DNA of 64,000 nucleotides from Bacillus sp. SKDU12 (lineage in GTDB: Bacteria; Bacillota; Bacilli; Bacillales; Bacillaceae). The notes under the pieces were generated by a model. That model had not been told where the DNA came from. It worked only from the letters and a program-made list of their open reading frames with translations, and did no database searches. Every line of letters begins with the position of its first letter. Position 1 is the stretch's first letter. The position numbers were made by a program, and so were the translations under genes. Below, one piece after another: positions 21,299 through 31,693 of this stretch. The stretch is taken from NCBI RefSeq assembly GCF_010093085.1, contig NZ_MSRC01000007.1, forward strand, positions 186,001 to 250,000. Reading direction: 5' to 3'.

Positions 21299-22015
21299 GT
21301 GAATGAATTAAAATTATCTAAACGACTGCAAACAGTAGCAGAATACATACCGAATGGGGCGGTGGTGGCTGATATCGGGTCTGATCACGCTTACCTTCCA
21401 TGTTATGCGGTGCTGAATCATAAAGCCAGCGGGGCAATTGCGGGAGAAATAACAGACGGTCCGTTTCTGTCAGCCAAGCGGCAGGTTGAAAAATCAGGCT
21501 TAAGCGCGCATATATCGGTAAGACAAGGAGATGGTTTGGCGGTCCTAAGAAAAGGTGAAGCCGATGCCATTACGATTGCCGGAATGGGCGGATCATTGAT
21601 TGCTCACATTTTAGAAACGGGTAAAGACAAATTAACGGGGAAGGAGCGGCTTATTTTACAGCCGAATATCCATGCTGTTCATATCAGGGAGTGGCTTTAT
21701 AAAGAAGGATATGAATTGACAGATGAAATGATCCTTGAAGAAGACGGAAAGTGTTATGAGGTGCTTGTCGCTGAAGCAGGGGACAGAGATGCGGCCTATG
21801 CCGGTATTTCTTTATCAGCCGGAATGCTCGTCGGTCCTTTCTTGGCTAAAGAAAAGAATGCTGTCTTTTTGAAAAAATGGACACAAGAGTTTCAGCACAC
21901 GCAAAGTATTTATGAACAAATCAGCCGAGCTGCAAGTACAGAGCAGAATAAGCAGAAATTAAAGGAGCTCGCAGAACGAATAGAGCTGCTAAAGGAGGTT
22001 ATCGATCATGGCTAA
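21299..22015 (+). CDS. trmK: tRNA (adenine-22-N1) methyltransferase TrmK
   Basis: 238 residues. A Rossmann-type SAM-binding domain with VVADIGSDHAYLP (motif I) and a C-terminal helical domain. TrmK methylates A22 of tRNAs. GTG start at 21299 with only a weak, distant GGAG site. The gene overlaps yqfO by eight bases, a pairing conserved in Firmicutes. Confidence 0.93.
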   Translation: MNELKLSKRLQTVAEYIPNGAVVADIGSDHAYLPCYAVLNHKASGAIAGEITDGPFLSAKRQVEKSGLSAHISVRQGDGLAVLRKGEADAITIAGMGGSLIAHILETGKDKLTGKERLILQPNIHAVHIREWLYKEGYELTDEMILEEDGKCYEVLVAEAGDRDAAYAGISLSAGMLVGPFLAKEKNAVFLKKWTQEFQHTQSIYEQISRAASTEQNKQKLKELAERIELLKEVIDHG

Positions 22016-23129
22016 AAACGTAAATGGGCAGCAGATTATCCAGCTGTTTGAGCAATTTTCCCCGAAATCCTATGCGGTCGAAGGGGATAAAATCGGCCTG
22101 CAAATTGGCACTTTAAACAAACCAATTCAAAATGTGATGGTTACACTTGATGTATTAGAGAGTGTAATCGATGAAGCGATTGAAAAAGAGGTTGATTTAA
22201 TTATTGCACACCATCCTCCTATTTTCAGACCGTTAAAGCACATTTCAACAGATCAGCCTGCCGGAAGGTTAATTGAAAAGTGTTTGAAGCATGATATTGC
22301 CGTTTATGCAGCCCATACTAATTTAGACGTTGCAGACGGCGGTGTGAATGATTTGCTTGCTGAAGCATTAGAGCTGAGTGAAACAGAGGTGCTGGTGCCT
22401 ACTTACACCGATCCTTTGAAAAAGCTGGCCGTATACGTACCGAAAGAGTATGAAGAGCAGGTCAGAACGGCGCTCGGAAATGCGGGAGCAGGTCATATTG
22501 GCGAATATAGCCATTGCGCGTTTTCATCTGAAGGAATCGGCAGCTTTAAGCCATTAGATGGCGCTCAGCCTTTTATTGGGGAAGTGGGAGAACTTGAACT
22601 TGTTCATGAAGTTAGGCTTGAGACTGTGTTCCCTAAAAGTATCGAAAAAGCTGTTATAAATGCAATGATAAATAGCCATCCATATGAAGAAGTCGCTTAC
22701 GACATCTATCCTGTCGAACAGTCTCCTGCTGAAAAAGGGCTCGGCCGTGTCGGAACGCTCAAACAGGAGATGACACTTCAGGAATTCGCTTTATTTGTAA
22801 AAGACAAGCTCGAAGTGAATGGCGTCAGAATGGTGGGTGAAGCTGACAGCTTGGTGAAGAAGGTAGCTGTTCTGGGCGGAGATGGAAACAAGTATATTCA
22901 TCAGGCGAAACGAAAGGGCGCCGATGTTTATGTGACAGGAGATTTATACTTCCATGTGGCTCATGATGCGATGATGCTAGGATTGAATGTTGTTGATCCG
23001 GGTCATTATGCAGAGAAAATCATGAAAGAAGGCGTCAAGAGAAAACTGGCGTCAATGTGCAGTGATAAAAAGCTGGCCGTAAATATATTTGTTTCTGAAA
23101 CAGATACAAATCCATTTACATTTCTATAA
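22008..23129 (+). CDS. yqfO: NIF3-like metal-binding protein YqfO
   Basis: 373 residues. NIF3 family with metal-ligand motifs IIAHHPPIFRP and AHTNLDVADGG, a PII-like inserted domain in the middle and the C-terminal DVYVTGDLYFHVAHDA. Often called a GTP cyclohydrolase I type 2 homologue, but that reaction is not established here. AAAGGAGG site before the ATG. Confidence 0.92.
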   Translation: MAKNVNGQQIIQLFEQFSPKSYAVEGDKIGLQIGTLNKPIQNVMVTLDVLESVIDEAIEKEVDLIIAHHPPIFRPLKHISTDQPAGRLIEKCLKHDIAVYAAHTNLDVADGGVNDLLAEALELSETEVLVPTYTDPLKKLAVYVPKEYEEQVRTALGNAGAGHIGEYSHCAFSSEGIGSFKPLDGAQPFIGEVGELELVHEVRLETVFPKSIEKAVINAMINSHPYEEVAYDIYPVEQSPAEKGLGRVGTLKQEMTLQEFALFVKDKLEVNGVRMVGEADSLVKKVAVLGGDGNKYIHQAKRKGADVYVTGDLYFHVAHDAMMLGLNVVDPGHYAEKIMKEGVKRKLASMCSDKKLAVNIFVSETDTNPFTFL

Positions 23130-23130
23130 A

Positions 23131-23161
23131 AAAACTGAGGCTTTTACAGCCTCAGTTTTTT
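23131..23161. terminator. Bidirectional terminator between yqfO and ispH
   Basis: Stem ACTGAGGC / GCCTCAGT flanked by A and T tracts, so it works both ways. The ispH stop codon (23152-23154) lies inside the hairpin. Confidence 0.9.
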
Positions 23162-24096
23162 GCTTTTACTTTCGGGAGTATTTTTTTGAGCGGTACATTG
23201 TGTTCCGTTGTCCAAGTTGATGGATCTCCATGCTCATACTGCTCCAAAAATCGAATGACTTCCTTTGTGATCGGCGTTGGTGTTGAAGCGCCCGCAGTAA
23301 CTGCGACGGTATTCACGCCTTTCAGCCATTCGAGCTTTAATTCGCTTAGATCGCCGATTCGGTATGCTTTTGTGCCGGCTACTTCCTCTGATACTTGAGC
23401 GAGCCTATTTGAATTGTTGCTTTTCGGGTCGCCGACAACGATTGTTAAGTCCGCTTTTGTTGCCTGTTCTGATACAGCTTCCTGCCGCACTTGAGTTGCG
23501 AGGCAAATCTCCTGGTGATATTCGACATGAGGATATTTCTCTTTGACAAGCTCCATAATGTCGTGAACGTCCCATTGAGACATCGTTGTTTGATTGGTCA
23601 CAATTAATTTCTCTGCTTGGATATCAAGGTTTTTCACATCTTCTTCTGTTTCAACTAAGTGAACGATCTCAGGCGCTACGCCCACGGCTCCCTCAGGCTC
23701 TGGATGGCCTTTTTTGCCGATATAGATGATGTGATAACCTTTTGCTTTCATCTCTAAAATTAAATTGTGGGTTTTCGTCACATCAGGACATGTCGCATCA
23801 ATTGCAACTAATCCTTTTTCCTCAGCGATTTTTCTGACTTCGGGAGAAACACCATGCGCAGTAAAAATGACAGTTCCTTTTTCAACCTGCTTCAGGATGT
23901 CCAGACGGTTAGCGCCGTCTAAAGTAAAGATTCCTTCCTCTTCAAACGCATCAGTCACGTGTTTATTATGAACAATCATCCCGAGTATATAGATAGGTCT
24001 TGGCAAGCTTTTATCTAGTGATGCGTTTTTGGCAATGACCATAGCATCAACAACACCATAGCAATAGCCGCGCGGCGAAATTTTAATTACGTCCAT
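23152..24096 (-). CDS. ispH: 4-hydroxy-3-methylbut-2-enyl diphosphate reductase
   Basis: 314 residues. Iron-sulfur enzyme of the last step of the MEP isoprenoid pathway; the cluster cysteines are in [17 protein letters not shown] and the EICLATQ region. It converts HMBPP to IPP and DMAPP. ATG with GGAGG upstream. ispG, the preceding enzyme, is also in this window. Confidence 0.96.
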   Translation of the reverse strand: MDVIKISPRGYCYGVVDAMVIAKNASLDKSLPRPIYILGMIVHNKHVTDAFEEEGIFTLDGANRLDILKQVEKGTVIFTAHGVSPEVRKIAEEKGLVAIDATCPDVTKTHNLILEMKAKGYHIIYIGKKGHPEPEGAVGVAPEIVHLVETEEDVKNLDIQAEKLIVTNQTTMSQWDVHDIMELVKEKYPHVEYHQEICLATQVRQEAVSEQATKADLTIVVGDPKSNNSNRLAQVSEEVAGTKAYRIGDLSELKLEWLKGVNTVAVTAGASTPTPITKEVIRFLEQYEHGDPSTWTTEHNVPLKKILPKVKAKN

Positions 24097-24132
24097 TTCG
24101 GTTGTCCTCCAATACTGAAGTGGGTAAAGGCA

Positions 24133-24160
24133 ATATAAAAAGCCGTAATCAAACGGCTCT
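24133..24160 (-). terminator. Terminator-like hairpin between yqfQ and ispH
   Basis: On the minus strand, stem AGCCGT / ACGGCT (plus positions 24141-24158) followed by TTTTTATATT. It could end yqfQ, but it also falls just downstream of the best ispH promoter. Confidence 0.75.
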
Positions 24161-24182
24161 ATTCTTGCATTCTTCTGATCTC

Positions 24183-24211
24183 ATTATAGCCAATCTCACT
24201 TCAGATATCAA
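24183..24211 (-). promoter_or_regulatory. Promoter for ispH
   Basis: Minus strand TTGATA (24206-24211), 17-base spacer, TATAAT (24183-24188). Transcription would start near 24176 and pass at once through the hairpin at 24141-24158. Confidence 0.75.
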
Positions 24212-24217
24212 AGAATG

Positions 24218-25024
24218 TTAAATATATAATCTCGGCTTTGAACTGCCTGATGTTCTTTTCGGTGAAGAAGATGCATTTTTCTTTTTCTTTGGAGAAGGTG
24301 TCTTTGATTCTTGTTCTTTATTATCGGGTGTTTTTGATTTCTTGGGCTGAGAAGAACTTTTGGGTTTTGATTTTTTGTTCACAGCTTTCTCATCTTTTTC
24401 ATCTTTCTCATCTTTCTTTTCATCTTTCTTTTCATCTTTCTTTTCATCTTTCTTTTCATCTTTCTCATCAGCGGTTTTTGCTTCAGTTTCATTTTCTGTT
24501 TCTGAGGTTTCTTCTGAATCTGTTTGCTTTTCGTTTTCCTCATTGCTCTCTGCATCATCACTTTTACTTAATTGGCTGTACAGCTTCATCATTGCCGGCA
24601 GATTGCGGACTAATGGGCCATATTGCTGGATCATAGGAGTAACTTGCTGCGCCATGCCGAGCACTTTCTGAACATTCCCGAGCATACTTGATAAAGATGC
24701 GGGATTGGCGATGTTTTGAATGCCTTGCAGACCTGCTCCTCCACTCGCTGCTACGCCTGTTCCTGGGACTCCGACGCCGCCAGCGCCACCTCCGCCGGGT
24801 AAGAATTTTGACAGCATTCCTTTTAGGCCTCCGCCAGCGCTATTTCCCGCTCCGGCATTTGCCTGGGGGAAAAATGCTCTCGTTTGCTGAAAACCTTGCT
24901 GCTGCGGTCCAAATGATGGTCTGCTCATATTAAACGCTCTTCTACCCATCATTTGCTGATTTGGCATAGGGCGGGGCGGTCCTTGCTGCGGAAAATTTCT
25001 CATCGGCTGCTGCGGTGAAAACAT
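24218..25024 (-). CDS. yqfQ: YqfQ family protein with KKDE tandem repeats
   Basis: 268 residues, resembling the VrrA/YqfQ family of Bacillus. The first 90 residues are rich in Gln, Pro, Gly, Ala and Met (low complexity), a short helical segment follows (about 100-155, QGIQNIANPASLSSMLGNVQ), and the C-terminal half is extremely charged, with 12-base repeats coding KKDE (24409-24456) next to 9-base DEK units. GAAAGGAGGT precedes the ATG. Function unknown; a spore or surface role has been suggested for the family. The repeat number probably varies between strains. Confidence 0.88.
   Translation of the reverse strand: MFSPQQPMRNFPQQGPPRPMPNQQMMGRRAFNMSRPSFGPQQQGFQQTRAFFPQANAGAGNSAGGGLKGMLSKFLPGGGGAGGVGVPGTGVAASGGAGLQGIQNIANPASLSSMLGNVQKVLGMAQQVTPMIQQYGPLVRNLPAMMKLYSQLSKSDDAESNEENEKQTDSEETSETENETEAKTADEKDEKKDEKKDEKKDEKKDEKDEKDEKAVNKKSKPKSSSQPKKSKTPDNKEQESKTPSPKKKKNASSSPKRTSGSSKPRLYI
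24391..24465 (-). repeat. In-frame tandem repeat in yqfQ
   Basis: Four exact copies of the 12-base unit CATCTTTCTTTT (plus strand, 24409-24456), with 9-base shortened units at 24391-24399, 24400-24408 and 24457-24465. All units are multiples of three, so copy changes keep the frame. Confidence 0.95.
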
Positions 25025-25192
25025 ACTTGTACCTCCTTTCAGCTCTCTCTGCTATTAGAATATGCATGGGCCGCGGTATTTGCTTTATAAAACTGAATAA
25101 AACAACCGCCTTGCAAACGTGGTGTTTTTATACAAAATCGGGTATAATGTGATGATGGACACAGAATGTGCCGCTTTAAGGAGCTGGGAAAA

Positions 25193-26509
25193 ATGAAAGA
25201 AACGAAATTTGAACTTTATGAATTGAAACCATTTATTATAGATGCAGTACACCGCCTTGGTTTTTACGAACCGACTGATATACAGAAAAGGCTGATCCCT
25301 GCAGTGTTAAAAAAAGAAAGCGTCATCGGCCAGTCGCAGACGGGAACTGGAAAGACACACGCTTATTTACTGCCTTTAATAAACAAAATCGATCCTGCTA
25401 AAGATGTGGTTCAGGTAGTTATTACGGCTCCAACAAGAGAGCTTGCCAACCAGATTCATCAAGAAGCTCTGAAAATCACACAGGGTGAGGAAGGCAGCCG
25501 TATTCGCTCGAAATGTTTTATCGGAGGAACAGATAAACAAAAATCAATTGATAAACTGAAGACACAGCCTCATCTCGTTGTCGGTACGCCTGGACGGATT
25601 GCTGATTTAATCAAAGAACAGGCGTTAAGTGTTCATAAAGCGGAAGCTCTCGTCATTGACGAAGCTGATTTAATGCTGGACATGGGATTTATTGCAGATG
25701 TAGATTACATTGGTTCCCGTATGCCTGAGGATTTGCAGATGCTTGTGTTCTCAGCGACCATTCCGGAAAAGCTGAAACCATTTTTGAAAAAATACATGGA
25801 AAATCCGAAATATGCTCATGTGGAGCCAAAACAGGTGACTGCTGCGAAAATCGAACATATTCTCATTCCTTCGAAACATCGTGACAAGGACAAGCTTCTT
25901 TTTGACATCATGTCTCATCTGAATCCATATTTAGGAATTGTGTTTGCCAATACGAAAAACACTGCTGATCATATCGCTCAATATCTAACTGGAAAAGGTA
26001 TGAAAATCGGGCTTCTGCACGGCGGATTAACACCTCGTGAACGGAAAAAAGTCATGAAGCAGATCAATGATTTGGAATTCACTTATATCATTGCAACTGA
26101 CCTTGCTGCAAGAGGGATTGACATTAAAGGTATCAGTCATGTTATCAACTATGAGCTGCCGGACGATCTCGATTTCTATGTTCACCGTGTGGGCCGAACG
26201 GCTCGCGCTGGGTCATCAGGACAAGCGATGACGATTTACGAGCTTTCTGATGAAGATGCATTAGCGAGACTTGAGAAAATGGGCATCGAATTTGACTACT
26301 TAGAGCTTGAAAAAGGCGAGTGGAAAAAAGGCGATGACCGCCAGCGCCGCAAGAAACGGAAAAAAACGCCGAATGAAGCGGATGAAATTGCGCAGCGCCT
26401 CGTGAAAAAGCCGAAGAAGGTAAAGCCTGGCTATAAAAAGAAAATGGGCTACGAGATGGAGAAAATCAAGAAAAAACAGAGAAGAAGTCAATCTAAAAAA
26501 AGAAAGTAG
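25193..26509 (+). CDS. cshB: DEAD-box RNA helicase CshB
   Basis: 438 residues from the ATG at 25193, preceded by AAGGAG; the short upstream extension is not part of the family. Helicase motifs are visible in order: Q motif, SQTGTGKT, PTREL, VGTPGR, DEAD (VIDEADLMLD), SAT, and HRVGRTAR. A basic C-terminal tail (KKRKKTPNE to KKRK) would bind RNA. CshB acts in cold adaptation and ribosome assembly. Confidence 0.96.
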   Translation: MKETKFELYELKPFIIDAVHRLGFYEPTDIQKRLIPAVLKKESVIGQSQTGTGKTHAYLLPLINKIDPAKDVVQVVITAPTRELANQIHQEALKITQGEEGSRIRSKCFIGGTDKQKSIDKLKTQPHLVVGTPGRIADLIKEQALSVHKAEALVIDEADLMLDMGFIADVDYIGSRMPEDLQMLVFSATIPEKLKPFLKKYMENPKYAHVEPKQVTAAKIEHILIPSKHRDKDKLLFDIMSHLNPYLGIVFANTKNTADHIAQYLTGKGMKIGLLHGGLTPRERKKVMKQINDLEFTYIIATDLAARGIDIKGISHVINYELPDDLDFYVHRVGRTARAGSSGQAMTIYELSDEDALARLEKMGIEFDYLELEKGEWKKGDDRQRRKKRKKTPNEADEIAQRLVKKPKKVKPGYKKKMGYEMEKIKKKQRRSQSKKRK

Positions 26510-26518
26510 GGGAACCTG

Positions 26519-27412
26519 TTGCTGAGAATAGGCTCACACGTCTCTATGAGCGGAAAACATATGCTTCTTGCTGCAAGCCAAGAAGCAGTCTCTTATGGGG
26601 CGAACACGTTTATGATCTATACAGGCGCACCGCAAAATACGCGCCGCAAGAAAATTGAAGACTTAAATATAGAAGCCGGCCGGGCACACATGCAAGAAAA
26701 CGGCATTGACGAGATTATTGTACATGCGCCTTATATTATTAATATTGGCAATACGACAAATCCGTCCACTTTTGAGCTTGGTGTCGATTTTCTTCGTTCT
26801 GAAATTGAGCGGACAGCTGCCATCGGAGCGAAGCAAATTGTCCTTCACCCCGGCGCTCATGTAGGAGCGGGAGCTGAAGCAGGCATCAAAAAAATAATAG
26901 AAGGCTTAAATGAAGTCATTGATCCGAATCAAAATGTCCAGATTGCATTAGAAACAATGGCAGGAAAAGGATCAGAATGCGGCAGAAGCTTTGAGGAGCT
27001 TGCACAGATTATAGAAGGTGTGACACACAATGAGCATCTTTCAGTGTGCTTTGACACATGCCATACACATGATGCTGGCTATAGCATTGCTGAAGACTTT
27101 GACGGAGTGCTGAATGAGTTTGATCAAATCGTCGGCATTGACCGTATTAAAGTGCTTCATGTCAATGACAGCAAAAATGTCAAAGGAGCAAGAAAAGATC
27201 GCCATGAAAACATCGGCTTTGGTGAAATCGGATTTGATGCACTGCAATATGTGATTCATCATGAGCAACTAAAAGACATTCCGAAAATCCTTGAGACACC
27301 ATATGTTGGTGAAGATAAGAAGAATAAAAAGCCGCCATACCGTTTTGAGATCGAAATGCTCAAAGAAAAACAATTTGATGATACACTGCTTGAAAAAATT
27401 TTACAGCAATAA
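26519..27412 (+). CDS. nfo: Endonuclease IV
   Basis: 297 residues, TIM-barrel AP endonuclease that cuts DNA at abasic sites; it protects spores. Metal-binding segments include [22 protein letters not shown] and [13 protein letters not shown] start at 26519 with AGGGGAA upstream, nine bases after cshB, so the pair is an operon. Confidence 0.96.
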   Translation: MLRIGSHVSMSGKHMLLAASQEAVSYGANTFMIYTGAPQNTRRKKIEDLNIEAGRAHMQENGIDEIIVHAPYIINIGNTTNPSTFELGVDFLRSEIERTAAIGAKQIVLHPGAHVGAGAEAGIKKIIEGLNEVIDPNQNVQIALETMAGKGSECGRSFEELAQIIEGVTHNEHLSVCFDTCHTHDAGYSIAEDFDGVLNEFDQIVGIDRIKVLHVNDSKNVKGARKDRHENIGFGEIGFDALQYVIHHEQLKDIPKILETPYVGEDKKNKKPPYRFEIEMLKEKQFDDTLLEKILQQ

Positions 27413-27440
27413 AAAATGGGGGAGTGGTCCCCCATTTTTT
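27411..27440. terminator. Bidirectional terminator nfo/yqfT
   Basis: AAAATGGGGGA / TCCCCCATTTTTT around a four-base loop; works for nfo (+) and yqfT (-). Confidence 0.9.
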
Positions 27441-27693
27441 AGGTTGTGAATTGTTTGAATAGTTCATTAACGGTTTGGGCTGTTTCTTTTGACGTAATTG
27501 TTTCTACTTGTTTCAGCAGCCTCATTCGTTCACTCTCATTGAAAATGTTCACGTTTTTCCCGTATAACAGGTTTGCTACTTCAATGGCCTGTGCTCTTGT
27601 TAAATGAATTCCGTATTGTTTTGAGTACTTCAGCAAATCGTCAGCAGTAGCTTGATTAAGCCGCTGCAAAATGATTTTTTGAAATAAAATCAT
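27439..27693 (-). CDS. yqfT: DUF2624 protein YqfT
   Basis: 84 residues from the ATG at 27693, which has a GGAGGTGG site; the frame is open further upstream. Small helical protein (RLNQATADDLLKYSKQYGI) of a family found in bacilli. Function unknown. It stands alone between nfo and yqfU. Confidence 0.85.
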   Translation of the reverse strand: MILFQKIILQRLNQATADDLLKYSKQYGIHLTRAQAIEVANLLYGKNVNIFNESERMRLLKQVETITSKETAQTVNELFKQFTT

Positions 27694-27780
27694 CAATCTT
27701 CCACCTCCAAGCTTAATGTATGGACAAATCAGCAAAATGTGTCAGTGTTTAATGGTAAAATCGATTTATAATGTATGTAA

Positions 27781-28689
<909 letters not shown>

Positions 28690-28740
28690 GCTTTCATTTA
28701 CTTTTATTCATTTAATGGGTATAATTTTATCTGCAGTAAA

Positions 28741-28779
28741 GAAAATGGCTTGCTGGTCGGACAGCTGCCATTTTCTTTT
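28741..28779 (+). terminator. Terminator after yqfU
   Basis: Stem GAAAATGGC / GCCATTTTC (28741-28749, 28767-28775) with a short T run. Confidence 0.8.
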
Positions 28780-28826
28780 GCATACATGCGATACGTTCTT
28801 AAGCAAAGCGAAAAGGGGGAACCTTC

Positions 28827-29264
28827 ATGAACGTACAAGAAGCGCTGAACCTACTGAAAGAAAATGGATATAAATATACAAACAAACGGGAGGATATGCT
28901 GCAGCTTTTTGCTGATTCAGACAAATATCTTACCGCTAAAAACGTACTTTCTGCATTAAATGATGATTATCCTGGTTTAAGCTTTGATACAATCTACAGA
29001 AACCTTTCTTTATATGAAGAACTTGGTATTTTGGAAACAACTGAGCTGTCAGGTGAAAAGCTCTTCCGATTTAAATGTTCATTTACTCATCATCATCATC
29101 ACTTTATCTGTCTTGCCTGCGGGAAAACGAAGGAGATCGAATCATGTCCGATGGACAAGCTTTGTGAGGATTTGGATGGCTATCAGATCAGCGGGCATAA
29201 ATTTGAAATTTACGGCACATGTCCCGACTGTACAGCGGAAAACCAAAAAAACGCCACTGCATAA
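28827..29264 (+). CDS. zur: Zinc uptake regulator Zur
   Basis: 145 residues, Fur family. N-terminal winged helix (about 1-80), then a metal-binding domain with [13 protein letters not shown] and two CxxC pairs (CLAC near 92-95, CPDC near the end) for structural zinc. Zur represses zinc uptake and zinc-independent ribosomal paralogue genes when zinc is adequate. AAAGGGGG site before ATG. Confidence 0.95.
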   Translation: MNVQEALNLLKENGYKYTNKREDMLQLFADSDKYLTAKNVLSALNDDYPGLSFDTIYRNLSLYEELGILETTELSGEKLFRFKCSFTHHHHHFICLACGKTKEIESCPMDKLCEDLDGYQISGHKFEIYGTCPDCTAENQKNATA

Positions 29265-29280
29265 TTGTGTATATAAAAAA

Positions 29281-29309
29281 GGGCCCGGTTTTGAAGCGGG
29301 CTCCTTTTT
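29281..29309. terminator. Bidirectional terminator zur/yqfW
   Basis: GGGCCCG / CGGGCTC stem flanked by an A tract on one side and Ts on the other. Confidence 0.85.
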
Positions 29310-29890
29310 CAGTTATTGACACATATGAAATGATGTTTGTTTTTGTCCATCCATTGAACAGCTTCCAGCCAGTTGTTTACTCTAATGATGTTTGAGTCAA
29401 TCGGAAGCTGGTTATAAGGGGAATTGAATAAAATTACAGGTATACCGGCTTCTTTTGCGATCATCATAGCGTTTCCGTGATGATCCTCAAAAAACAAGTC
29501 GATGTTGTGATTTTTAACTGCTTCAACTTTGTGATGGCCGCCAACAAGTTCGATGTGGTCGTAGTGGATGCCTTGTCTGTTAAACCATTCATAGGTAATA
29601 TCAGTTAAATGAGTCCGTCTCGCTGTAATATAAATAAGCTTGTGCTCCTCTTTGAGGAGGTCAAGCGACTGTTTTGCATGCTGTGCAAGCAATGCTTCTT
29701 TATATATAATTGCTTCATTTTGATTCATCCAATCCCAAAATTCTTCTTGGGTAATGTTTAACAGCTTTGTTAAATCATAATCCGTCATATCGTTTAATGA
29801 AATGGAAAGATTAAACGAGCGGTTCAAATAAGGGACGAATGTATCTTGAGCCGTGATTGTGCCGTCAATATCTATTCCTAAGCGTAACAT
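29309..29890 (-). CDS. yqfW: HAD-type 5'-nucleotidase family protein YqfW
   Basis: 193 residues from the ATG at 29890, seven bases after a GGAG site. HAD motif I GIDIDGTIT gives the nucleophile and general acid Asp pair; motif II is in IYITARR and the C-terminal DLFFEDH is motif III/IV. Similar to 5'(3')-deoxyribonucleotidases; the natural substrate is not known. Confidence 0.88.
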   Translation of the reverse strand: MLRLGIDIDGTITAQDTFVPYLNRSFNLSISLNDMTDYDLTKLLNITQEEFWDWMNQNEAIIYKEALLAQHAKQSLDLLKEEHKLIYITARRTHLTDITYEWFNRQGIHYDHIELVGGHHKVEAVKNHNIDLFFEDHHGNAMMIAKEAGIPVILFNSPYNQLPIDSNIIRVNNWLEAVQWMDKNKHHFICVNN

Positions 29891-30028
29891 GCCCACACTC
29901 CTTCAGTTTCATCCCTTCAAGTGTAACATAAACAATTGACATTAACAGAAAAGTTTAGCAAACATGAAACAGGCGAAATAGATCAAACTATAAAAGCTCC
30001 TTTAATAAAACAGAAGGGGGAATTGAAG

Positions 30029-30412
30029 GTGGCAAACGATTACGAAAAACGTGATAACAATGGCTACTATGTTGATCATGGTTCAGAAGGAACAAATATA
30101 ACCCGTGACAATGATGGTTTTTTTGAGGAAACGTCTGCTGAAATCGCAGAACCTTACCGTGCTGCTGACCGCCGCAATGACCGAGAAAATGACCGCAGTG
30201 GAGACAATGTCAATGAAGGACGCGGAATAGGCTATATTGCTTTAGCCTTGTCGATTATTTCATTGTTTGTACTGCCTGTTTTATTGGGCGCTGTCGGTAT
30301 TATTGTCGGATATATTGCAAGAAGAAGAGGTGCCCAAGGCCTTGGCGCTTGGGCAATGGGTATCGGTGTTGTCTCATTAGTGCTTGGAATATTTATTATT
30401 CCATTTTTTTAA
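30029..30412 (+). CDS. yqfX: YqfX, membrane protein (DUF4190-like)
   Basis: 127 residues from the GTG at 30029, eight bases after AGAAGGGGG; the frame is open upstream to 29936. A hydrophilic N-terminal half rich in Asp, Asn, Arg and Glu is followed by two membrane helices (about 70-125) with a short RRRGAQG loop. Function unknown. Confidence 0.85.
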   Translation: MANDYEKRDNNGYYVDHGSEGTNITRDNDGFFEETSAEIAEPYRAADRRNDRENDRSGDNVNEGRGIGYIALALSIISLFVLPVLLGAVGIIVGYIARRRGAQGLGAWAMGIGVVSLVLGIFIIPFF

Positions 30413-30413
30413 C

Positions 30414-30451
30414 ACAAAAAAGCTTGACGGGTTCCCGTCAAGCTTTTTGTG
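30414..30451. terminator. Bidirectional terminator yqfX/ispG
   Basis: Perfect stem AAAGCTTGACGGG / CCCGTCAAGCTTT (30419-30431, 30434-30446) with a two-base loop, extended by A/T pairs. The ispG stop codon (30438) lies inside it. Confidence 0.92.
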
Positions 30452-31571
30452 TCTCTTCTTTTAAATTCGCTTTTTCAGCTTCAAGCTTTGCATAGTGTTC
30501 CTCTGCAAGAATGTCAATTTCTTTCTTGAGTTCCTCTACCATTGTTTCCTCTGGAACCTTTCGGACAATTTTTCCTTTCCGGAATAACAGTCCTTCACCG
30601 CGTGCTCCGGCAATACCGATATCAGCTTCTCTAGCTTCACCAGGACCGTTTACGGCACAGCCGAGAACAGCGACTTTAATCGGCGCTTTTATTTTAGAAA
30701 TATACTCTTCCACTTCGTTGGCGATGCTGATAAGGTCAATCTCAATACGCCCGCAAGTCGGACATGAGATGAGTGTGGCAGCATTTGAAGCTAACCCGAA
30801 AGATTTTAGAAGCTCCCTTGCTACTTTTACCTCTTCCACAGGGTCTGCGCTTAATGAAATACGCAATGTGTTCCCGATGCCTTTGCTTAAAATTGCGCCG
30901 AGTCCTGCTGCGCTCTTTACTGTGCCGGCAAACAGTGTTCCTGACTCGGTAATCCCGAGATGCAGCGGGTAATCAAAAGCTTTTGATGCTTTTTCATATG
31001 CCTCGATCGCAAGGTTTACATCAGATGCCTTCATGCTGACGATAATATCATGAAAGTCAAGATCTTCAAGGATTTTAATATGATGAAGGGCGCTTTCTAC
31101 CATTCCATCAGCAGTCGGATAACCGTATTTTTCTAAAATCCGTTTTTCCAGTGAACCAGCGTTAACGCCGATTCTGATCGGAATCCCTTTTTCTTTAGCT
31201 GCTTTAACGACCGCTTCGACTTTTTCGCGGCGGCCGATGTTGCCGGGGTTGATTCGGATTTTGTCTGCGCCGCCTTCAATCGCTTTTAGCGCAAGCTTAT
31301 AATCAAAATGTATGTCAACAACGAGCGGAATCGAAATGCGTTTTTTAATATCTGCGATGGCGTTTGCTGCCCGTTCATCCGGACATGCCACCCGGACGAT
31401 TTGACATCCGGCTTCAGCCAAACGGTTAATTTCCGCCACTGTTGCTTCTACATCATGTGTTTTTGTTGTTGTCATGCTTTGAATGACAACCTCATTGTTG
31501 CCGCCTATTGTTAAAGGTCCCACTTTGACGGGACGCGTTTTTGTACGATGTGTGATTTCACTCACTTGCAA
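30438..31571 (-). CDS. ispG: 4-hydroxy-3-methylbut-2-en-1-yl diphosphate synthase
   Basis: 377 residues: TIM barrel (about 10-270) and an iron-sulfur domain with cysteines in CPTCGR and GCAVNGPGE. It converts MEcPP to HMBPP, the substrate of IspH. Minus strand ATG at 31571 with AAGGAGCG upstream. Monocistronic. Confidence 0.96.
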   Translation of the reverse strand: MQVSEITHRTKTRPVKVGPLTIGGNNEVVIQSMTTTKTHDVEATVAEINRLAEAGCQIVRVACPDERAANAIADIKKRISIPLVVDIHFDYKLALKAIEGGADKIRINPGNIGRREKVEAVVKAAKEKGIPIRIGVNAGSLEKRILEKYGYPTADGMVESALHHIKILEDLDFHDIIVSMKASDVNLAIEAYEKASKAFDYPLHLGITESGTLFAGTVKSAAGLGAILSKGIGNTLRISLSADPVEEVKVARELLKSFGLASNAATLISCPTCGRIEIDLISIANEVEEYISKIKAPIKVAVLGCAVNGPGEAREADIGIAGARGEGLLFRKGKIVRKVPEETMVEELKKEIDILAEEHYAKLEAEKANLKEETQKA

Positions 31572-31649
31572 TCGCTCCTTAATTGTAGTTGCCGCTTCTA
31601 GATGTAAACAGTTCTAGTATGGTTTATGTGAATTTATTTTACAAATTAC

Positions 31650-31679
31650 ATTGTACCAGTGTCTTCGCCAAACTGACAA
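31650..31679 (-). promoter_or_regulatory. Promoter of ispG
   Basis: Minus strand TTGTCA (31674-31679), 18-base spacer, TACAAT (31650-31655) with an extended TGG just before the -10. Confidence 0.75.
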
Positions 31680-31693
31680 GAAATTAACGTTAA

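Noticed and set aside
24391..24465. Short tandem repeat as a possible CRISPR
   Set aside because: Units of 9-12 bases without spacers inside a coding region; a protein repeat.
24238..24671. Two plus-strand frames rich in Ser, Phe, His and Leu
   Set aside because: They only mirror the Lys/Glu repeat of yqfQ.
30511..30972. 153-codon plus frame inside ispG
   Set aside because: Shadow of ispG; Ser/Phe/Ile-rich composition typical of antisense translation.
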